Source: Amoebidium appalachense
Taxonomy: Eukaryota; Ichthyosporea
Length of the DNA: 64,000 nucleotides
Assembly: GCA_963693365.1 (NCBI GenBank)
Contig: CAVNZM010000005.1
Coordinates: forward strand, 6,758,001-6,822,000
Reading direction: 5' to 3'
Shown here: positions 40,039-64,000 of the stretch, in pieces
How the letters are laid out: every line of letters starts with the position of its first letter
How positions within the stretch are numbered: the first letter of the stretch is position 1
Position numbers and translations under genes: made by a program
The notes under the pieces: generated by a model
The model's database searches: none
The model's input: only the letters and a program-made list of their open reading frames with translations
Told to the model about the DNA's origin: nothing

Positions 40039-40680
40039 TGGGGTTATGTGCACGTGCGCTGTGTGTGTGTGTGTGTGTGACAGGCGCTGTGTGTGGTTGA
40101 AATTTCCGTAAACACAATGCAGCATTGCAGTAGAATCCTTTATATGTATGTGTAGTGCCGTAAACTATGCTATGCGTACCGCGGTGAATTTGTATCTATT
40201 AGTTCCGTATTTGTGTCGGGGTACATTGTTTAGCCCGTTGATGATGGTGGCTGTAGACTAATGGTTGAATGAATGAGCGTCTTGCTGGTGTGTGTCTGTA
40301 TATATATACACACATGCAGCAATATATGCCCATACACGCGTCTCTGGCAGCGATGGGCTCATGGGACGTTTCCGAGCAGTACTATTTGTTTATTTCTTTA
40401 GTTTTATTTTTTTTAATCATTATTTCAAGTTATTTATTTCGAAGGCTCTGGTCCAGGATGGGTGATGTAATTCTGAATTGGTTCCGCGGCACGGTGTCGT
40501 GCGCCGCGCCTGAGTAACTTTGCTGATAGGTTGGGGTGGCTTGCCAGACCGAAAAATCGGCATTATTATTCATGGGATGTCCGAAATCTTGATGGGTACT
40601 TTGGGAAATATACCACTAATCATTGCTCATGAATATTACGAAATAATTCGGGGATTGTAAAGGGAAAGGGAGGTGGGGTA

Positions 40681-40714
<34 letters not shown>

Positions 40715-41275
40715 CAGAGTAGTGGTTGATTCCGGGATAAAGTACCAAGTATCCAAGTATGTTATTGTAGAGGCTCAGCTTTAGGCAAGACGTTGATATC
40801 GGCACAGAAGTATTAGTTCTGCCCTTAGTAAGAAACTGTACAATAAAAAAACAATATCTAAATTCCGATCTGGAATTCCAGGGCTGGCGGTCTTTATATG
40901 TAATATTATCCAGCCCCCCCCCCCCCCCCCCCCCCCCCCCCGCGGCTCGGGATCCTTCCCCCACAACACATTTTTATACGCCGACACGTTTTGTGTGTGC
41001 ACGGCGCAGCCGATCACGAAAAGGTCATCTTTAAAACACGCCGCCAGGTTAGCAGTCTTAAGCTTGAAGATGTGCACTGTCAAAATGAACAACAATGTTT
41101 GAAAGAAAATATTCGTGACAGCTGCAGTTCAAACTTTCAACCGTCTGTGTGGTGTTTTGTCATGCGGTAGTTGAGGCACTTGCCCAACGGCTCAAATCCC
41201 AGCCGCGTGTAGAACTAATGTGCTCTTGTGTTGGTGTCGAGGGTTTGGATCTGCATTTTTGGTGGTGGTGGTGGT

Positions 41276-41324
<49 letters not shown>

Positions 41325-41330
41325 CTGAGT
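40039..41330. other. 3' flank of BRF1 and intergenic DNA
   Basis: Unique DNA with G-runs at 40682-40713 and 41278-41323 and a C-run at 40915-40940. A minus-strand open frame at 40781-41095 has ordinary composition (LKTANLAACFKDDLFVIGC) but I recognise no family and no splice partners. No clear AATAAA close to the BRF1 stop. Confidence 0.4.
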
Positions 41331-41485
41331 GATGTAGGTGTTAGAGGGTTGGGAATATGGAGGAGACACCAGAGGAAAAACTACAAAACGTCACGAAAAT
41401 GAACTCGAAAATTTCGAAATCAAACAATTTTGACTGTGCGGGCAGAGAACATTTGAACAGACTCTGAGCCCATCATCAGGGGGGG
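41331..41485 (+). repeat. Dispersed repeat, subfamily with AAACGTCACRAAAA core
   Basis: Follows a 47-bp G-run, contains ACAAAACGTCAC and AAATCAAACAAT blocks and ends GAGCCCATCATCAGGGGGG. The same blocks in the same order occur at 51826-51968. The end is shared with the main family (47296, 54522). Confidence 0.7.
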
Positions 41486-41874
41486 AGGGGGGGGGAAGGG
41501 GGGGGGAAGAAAGAAAACACGACATGCTTTACCTAGCCCCCCGCCCTTCTCACTCCAGTTAACCTTGGTTCCTTTTCATGTCGATCTGGTTCATTCACTA
41601 AAAATGCCAAGGCTTCTTTTTATAGCTCCTTCCCCCTTCCTCCTCCCCCTCCCCCCTCCTCCCCCGCCCCCCCCCCCCCCCCACCTTTCCCTCTGTCTCT
41701 CTCTCTTCCACACCCCCCCCTCCCCGGAGCCCCCCCTCTCCTTTTCTTTTATTATTAGAATTATTATTATTATCATTCTTATTATTTTGGGGGGGAGGGG
41801 GAGCTCGATGGGGTCAAGTACCTCATAAAAGGAAGAAGGAAACATAAACTCACATCATAAACGGGGGGAGGTAA

Positions 41875-41897
41875 GGCCGGGGGGGAGAGGTAGGGAG

Positions 41898-41938
<41 letters not shown>

Positions 41939-41940
41939 CG
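41875..41940. repeat. G-run tract
   Basis: Near-continuous G from about 41880 to 41939, downstream (in minus-strand sense) of the GNAT exon donor, where it would read as poly-C. Confidence 0.9.
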
Positions 41941-41991
41941 GAGGGGGGGAGAAGAGGAAGGGGATGGGGAGGAGGACTTGGGTGGACATAC

Positions 41992-42091
41992 ATCGATTCT
42001 GGGGCACCCGTTTGCTTTTGCAACTGTGACGATTTCCTCCATAAGTTGTGTCCCAACCCCTGCATTCCAAAAGGCTCGGTCACGTAGATGT

Positions 42092-42092
<1 letters not shown>
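41992..42092 (-). pseudogene. GNAT N-acetyltransferase exon with a frame break
   Basis: Bounded by acceptor CACACAG|GAC and donor GAT|GTATGT. One frame begins DIYVTEPF, another continues WNAGVGTQLMEEIVTVAKANGCPRIDV. Together these match GNAT acetyltransferase motif A (the x-V-x-x-x-x-R-x-x-G-x-G acetyl-CoA loop and following helix). The shift falls in a TTTT run, so the break is a one-base loss: a genuine pseudogene or a homopolymer sequencing error. The canonical Arg/Gln before the first Gly is replaced by Asn-Ala. The remaining exons were not resolved; the frame MFSWCDFVIGGDLVLACRLL at about 42300-42241 could belong to it. Confidence 0.45.
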
Positions 42093-42165
<73 letters not shown>

Positions 42166-42192
42166 TGTTTGTTTGTGTGTGTGTGTGTGTCG
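42092..42192. repeat. (GT)n microsatellite
   Basis: About 33 uninterrupted GT units then a broken stretch. It abuts the GNAT exon and in minus-strand sense supplies the CA-rich acceptor. Confidence 0.95.
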
Positions 42193-42462
42193 TGTGTGTG
42201 CTCCACTGTTTTGTGTTTGGAGGGGTGCAGGGGAGTTGGGTTTCAGAAGGCGGCAGGCAAGTACTAAGTCACCACCAATAACAAAATCACACCACGAAAA
42301 CATGTTTCATAAATTAGAATCACACACAAATCCAAAAACAACGAAAAGGTATTGTGCACTGCAAAATAATGTATATACGCAAGACCATATGCATCGCATG
42401 CAACAAGAATAATGCCTATTATATCATATATCAGGGCAGCCCTCCGGCAGGGAAGGAGAGTT

Positions 42463-42660
42463 TGAATGCTTCATAAAGTACGAAGTACGGCGTGGAAGGG
42501 GGGGGGGGGGGGGGGGGGGGGGGGGAGGGGGGGGGGGGGGGGGGGGGGGTGCACACGCGCCTATGGTGTGTAATCTTTTTTGACTTGTAATCATAGCCTT
42601 CACATCTATCTTCAGCCTTTCCGTTGCTATTTTATCCATCTAGCCCCCCCCCCCCCCCCT

Positions 42661-42691
<31 letters not shown>

Positions 42692-42700
42692 TCTTCCTAC
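42463..42700. repeat. Repeat fragment with adjacent G- and C-runs
   Basis: A fragment GAATGCTTCATAAAGTACGAAGTACGG (dispersed-repeat start, plus strand) is followed by G-runs (42499-42549), and 100 bp further a complementary C-run (42645-42689). The two runs could pair as a hairpin. Confidence 0.6.
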
Positions 42701-42948
42701 ATACATAATAAACACAAAACACACACACACCAGACTCTGACCCATTTTGCCGAAAGGCAACACTTTTCTTAACATTTTTGATCCAATCATCCTTTTCATC
42801 CTTCTCCTGCCTCGTTTCCTTTCTCACCCGTACCATGAGCCCCTCCTTCCTCCTCCTTCCCCCCTCCCCCCAACACCCCTCATACCCTCCCCCCAAAAGA
42901 CCCCCCCCCCCCCCCCCCCACAAACTCACACACCTGGCACCGCCGTAC

Positions 42949-43015
42949 CTGGAGCGTTGTGTTCCAGAAGCGCTGACGTCAGGATCCCGATGACCTGAAG
43001 GCCAATCACGGATTG
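42949..43015 (-). other. Possible exon, unidentified
   Basis: Acceptor CTCACAG|CAA and donor CCAG|GTACGG enclose 67 bp open in one frame (QSVIGLQVIGILTSALLEHN). It could be an upstream exon of the GNAT-like locus or of an unrelated gene. Splice signals are good but there is no family match. Confidence 0.25.
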
Positions 43016-43151
43016 CTGTGAGTAACACAACGCGTTCTAATATTAGAGACTTTCCGCTGTGACGGCCCTACTTGCGTTACTGAACTTGCGTTCGGTGGCA
43101 TTGTTAGGGGGCGAGGGGGGGCCCCGGGCCCTCAGCCTCCGGCGGCGGCGG

Positions 43152-43152
<1 letters not shown>

Positions 43153-43198
<46 letters not shown>

Positions 43199-43929
43199 GA
43201 ATTTCAACTTGCTGGGGAGAAAGGGTGATGTTCTCGGCTGTGGCTTTTATGGAGTTCGCAAGTAAGAAAATGAATGTAATTCTAAATGTGTAGATGAACT
43301 AATATGATGCGATCTGCAGCTGCCCAGCTGCAGTGGAGTTGCAAGATTTTTGGTACTGTACTGCAGTTTACTCGCAGCCCACGTAGCTCAGCTCTGACAT
43401 ACATACTGTAGGGTTACCCGATGCATGAGCACGCCACTCGCGCAGAGCGAGGCATGATCATGATGGACAACACATGCAATACGTGCAGGGGGTTGATTGT
43501 TATAAAAGATCGTCTTGAACCCGGCTGACTAGAATTCAAGGGCTTTAACGGATCAAGGACAGCCGCATGCACAGAATCTGAGCCGTAATATGTGGCGGAG
43601 CGCCACACGTGCACACACGAACGCATCAATTTGCCATTTCTAGCCCCCTCTCGGACTCCAAAAAGTTTCCCATGCGCACACACCTCTCGATCTCCGACTC
43701 GTCTAGAAGCTTCCCCCCTTCTCCCCCCACCCCCACCCCATTCACCCCTCCCAAGCACACACACACCCTATCATTGACATAGTGCACAAGCTGAGCCTCT
43801 AGACACGTTGATGATCTGTGCAGGACACCGGTACCAGTTTATTAGGAGTGCAAACCAGTAGCATTCGAGCTCACAATGATTCGTGCTTCACCGGTGTGTG
43901 CATGTGTTTGTGTGTGTGTGTGTACACAT

Positions 43930-44005
<76 letters not shown>

Positions 44006-44354
44006 TGTGTGACACTGTGTGCGCACACGGTCTTCATTGTGTTTGTGTATGTGGGGGGGGGGGAGGGGAGGTTACAATCTATCTGATCGAGGTTCCTGGC
44101 ATTTTTGAATTCACACAGAAAAGTTGACGTTCAGTGACACATGCCCTTATATTGATGTCACGTGTAAGGCTGCAACGTTTCATTGGCCAATCACAAGGCA
44201 GTACAATATTACAATAACAACGGACGCGCAGCCCCACCTCAATCACACGACCAAAACTCTAACAATATGCCTTACGTACATTTTATTCTCATTAAAAAAT
44301 CTGTTGCACAATGCTCCTTGATATAATAATGGTACATGTCATTCGACTCATACT

Positions 44355-44385
<31 letters not shown>

Positions 44386-44676
44386 GGGCGCACCCCTCAC
44401 CCACCCAACCAACTCCCTGTCCATCCACTCCCAACACTTCTCCAAATACAAGCCAGTTAATAGAGTTAACAATGAACGTGTTAGTAATATGAGCACCTCA
44501 AAATCCACACTCGAATTTAATAGTATTATGCACAATAATTATCATACGAATTCATGCGGGTTCAAGTGTGCATGACAGGTTCATATTCTAGTGCGCATCT
44601 GCATTTTTACCATACATTCCAACCCCCCCCCCCCCCCCTCCCCCCCCGTTTTTCCCGCTTCGTTTCCCCTTTCAGT
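43153..44676. other. Intergenic DNA with G-run, (GT)n and C-run
   Basis: G-run at 43153-43195, (GT)n at about 43931-44002, C-run at 44345-44383. TTTATT at 44282-44287 is AATAAA on the minus strand and could serve the P4-ATPase about 390 bp after its stop. No gene recognised. Confidence 0.45.
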
Positions 44677-62397
<17,721 letters not shown>

Positions 62398-62904
62398 GGT
62401 CGTGTGCAAGGTAACATATTTGCCTGGAGATTGGTTATGAATTGATTGTTGTATAATTAGGGATCTTTTTGAACCATGCTATGACCCAGCCCTGGGCGCT
62501 TGCCTAGGAAGGTGCATGAGCACCAGGAGCGAACGCTATACTCATTCTATACCAGGGCACATAATTCTCTGATATCTTTATGATGGTGTAAACATGACAA
62601 AATCGTTGCTCTCCACTACTAAAGTTTCAATTTGAAACTTTTCAGGGCTTTAGTGCGATGTGTGACGTCATCATGAGTGGCTCACAAAATAGACTACTGA
62701 ACGAGCCGGGTCGAGTCCCGGTCCAGCCCGATTAACGATTCGGTAAAGCGGGTCGGGTCACAGGTTTGAGGGGGCTCTTTGAGAGGAACACATGAATATA
62801 TGTCCGGTTTTATCATTATCACTCTGTTAGGAAAACGGTCTAAAAGGCGAGACACAAATAGGCCACGTATTCGTTCACGTCTTAGACCCCCCCTTTAGGT
62901 AGGC
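62398..62904. promoter_or_regulatory. Region between P4-ATPase start and a plus-strand TATA
   Basis: About 500 bp of unique DNA that should contain the P4-ATPase promoter (minus strand). A CCGGGTCGAG-like GC-rich segment at 62703-62770 resembles 14815-15000. No minus-strand TATA box stands out. Confidence 0.4.
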
Positions 62905-62910
62905 TATAAA
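62905..62910 (+). promoter_or_regulatory. TATA box of a plus-strand gene
   Basis: GGCTATAAATTCC, a good core TATA on the plus strand, divergent from the P4-ATPase and upstream of the candidate exons below. Confidence 0.4.
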
Positions 62911-63510
62911 TTCCGCAGCGCCACACACATGTAGCCTCCCTCTTCGATTTTCGGTTCTCGACATACTGTAACGCAACTCATCTCAGGCCAAGGATATTCT
63001 TCTGTTGCACTGTCTCCACTTCTATGTTAGTTCATTGTTCACCTTCCTCCCTCGGTTTTCCGCCCCACTTTCCCGTCTTTCCCCACCCTCTCTTCTCTCC
63101 AAGCATGTCACATTTCCCGTTTTTGGCGCAGGAGTAAAACACTGGCTGTCTGCCCTCCACAGCGCTGGTGACGAACCTGCGCCCAAAGTGACGTCTTGAC
63201 ATATTAGCGGGCTGGTTGACCGCCACAGACTGCAGGTCATCTGCACCTGTGGTTCCGCTCTCGCCAGCCTGTCAGTCATCACTACTACAGTTCATGTTCC
63301 TGTCCCATGTTTCGTTGCTTTCCCACTCTTTCCGTGTTTTTTTTCTTGCTTTGACGTTTTCTTCTTTCTATCTGTTGTGACTTTAGAAGAGCTCTTACTT
63401 TCCTTTTGTCTCTCCTCCGACTTTGCTGACTTGGCTCTCTGTGCTCTTGTGTTTTGTGTTGTTCGCCTTGCCCAGACCCTTCTACCAACCCGTCACCTTT
63501 TTTTGCTTGA

Positions 63511-64000
63511 AACCCCTTTGTTCTTGCCCCCCCTCCCCCCCTCTTCCCCTGGCGCTTTCTCCTGCCGGCACTCTACCTCAAGATTCTGGAGGACAACAGC
63601 ACCCCTGGCAGGTAAGAATTTGGACTATCTCCTGGTTCCTTTCTTGTTGTGCTGTTGGTAGTGATTACTTTTAGTCTGAACCAAGCCTGTTTATACTATC
63701 GCTGGGCTTTTTTCTTTTCTTAGCTTCTGACACGTACTTCCTTGTACAGGTTCTGTTGTCCCTTTGGTTGTGACGGCAGGGTCGTGTCCATATATGGTAA
63801 GAGCCCCTCTCCCTTGAATGATGTCAGAAAAATGTACATGTTGGCCCTTGGTGAGCTGTGCTGAAAAAAAATCAAATCACTCCATACTGAAAAGGATGAA
63901 TGAATCAATTTTTGCACGTCAGTCTGAGCTTACCGAACATGGATGTACTTTGTTTGCTTGTTGTTATGAAAGTTACTGATCCCTTCCGTTGTTCATACAG
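63511..64000 (+). CDS. Possible 5' exons of an unidentified gene leaving the window
   Basis: Two candidate exons join in phase: one ending at 63611 (GGCAG|GTAAGA), reading FLLPALYLKILEDNSTPGR, and 63750-63796 (TTGTACAG|G ... TATG|GTAAGA), reading FCCPFGCDGRVVSIYG. The window's last bases, TTCATACAG, look like the next acceptor. The start codon is unknown and the frame upstream of 63511 is closed by a TGA. The Cys-rich second exon suggests a secreted or zinc-binding segment, but I recognise no family. Confidence 0.22.

Overview
The window is nuclear DNA of an intron-rich eukaryote, probably a unicellular alga or other protist. Three housekeeping genes can be assembled exon by exon with GT-AG introns: asparaginyl-tRNA synthetase (12 exons, + strand), the RNA polymerase III factor BRF1 (15 exons, + strand) and an ATP9/NEO1-type P4-ATPase (13 exons, - strand). 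Intergenic and intronic DNA is packed with C/G homopolymers (up to 58 bp), (GT/CA)n and (CT/GA)n microsatellites. I cannot name the lineage from sequence alone; canonical TATA boxes and standard stop codons are seen.

Layout. 1-2.4 kb: microsatellites and unassigned DNA. 2.56-3.4 kb (+): intronless secreted trypsin-like protease with a TATA box and poly(A) signal. 4.6-13.2 kb (+): AsnRS. 13.2-17.6 kb: repeats, including a 55-bp minisatellite. 17.6-18.9 kb (-): two-exon ATF6-like bZIP factor. 18.9-22 kb: quiet DNA, then a large GA/GGGAGA array. 22.0-23.9 kb (-): intronless 603-aa membrane protein with what looks like an OTU-type cysteine protease domain of the kind seen in intracellular bacteria. 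25.1-27.3 kb (-): tentative small five-exon gene divergent from BRF1. 27.9-40.0 kb (+): BRF1. 40-44.6 kb: repeats and a frame-broken GNAT acetyltransferase exon. 44.7-62.4 kb (-): P4-ATPase. 62.9-64 kb (+): possible 5' end of another gene running out of the window.

The most unusual content is in the introns. In three introns the splice junction itself has been copied into the intron several times (donors in BRF1 introns 6 and 10, acceptor plus exon start in P4-ATPase intron 4). Many introns carry G/GT-rich sequence after the donor and complementary C/CA-rich sequence before the acceptor. A dispersed repeat bounded by G-runs recurs across the window, and every intronic copy I found lies antisense to its host gene.

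The genes do not form a pathway. AsnRS and BRF1 both serve translation and tRNA supply, the P4-ATPase acts in endomembrane lipid asymmetry, and the bZIP factor may belong to an ER-stress-type response. Exon coordinates are hand-derived from splice signals, reading phase and remembered family sequence, without transcript data.
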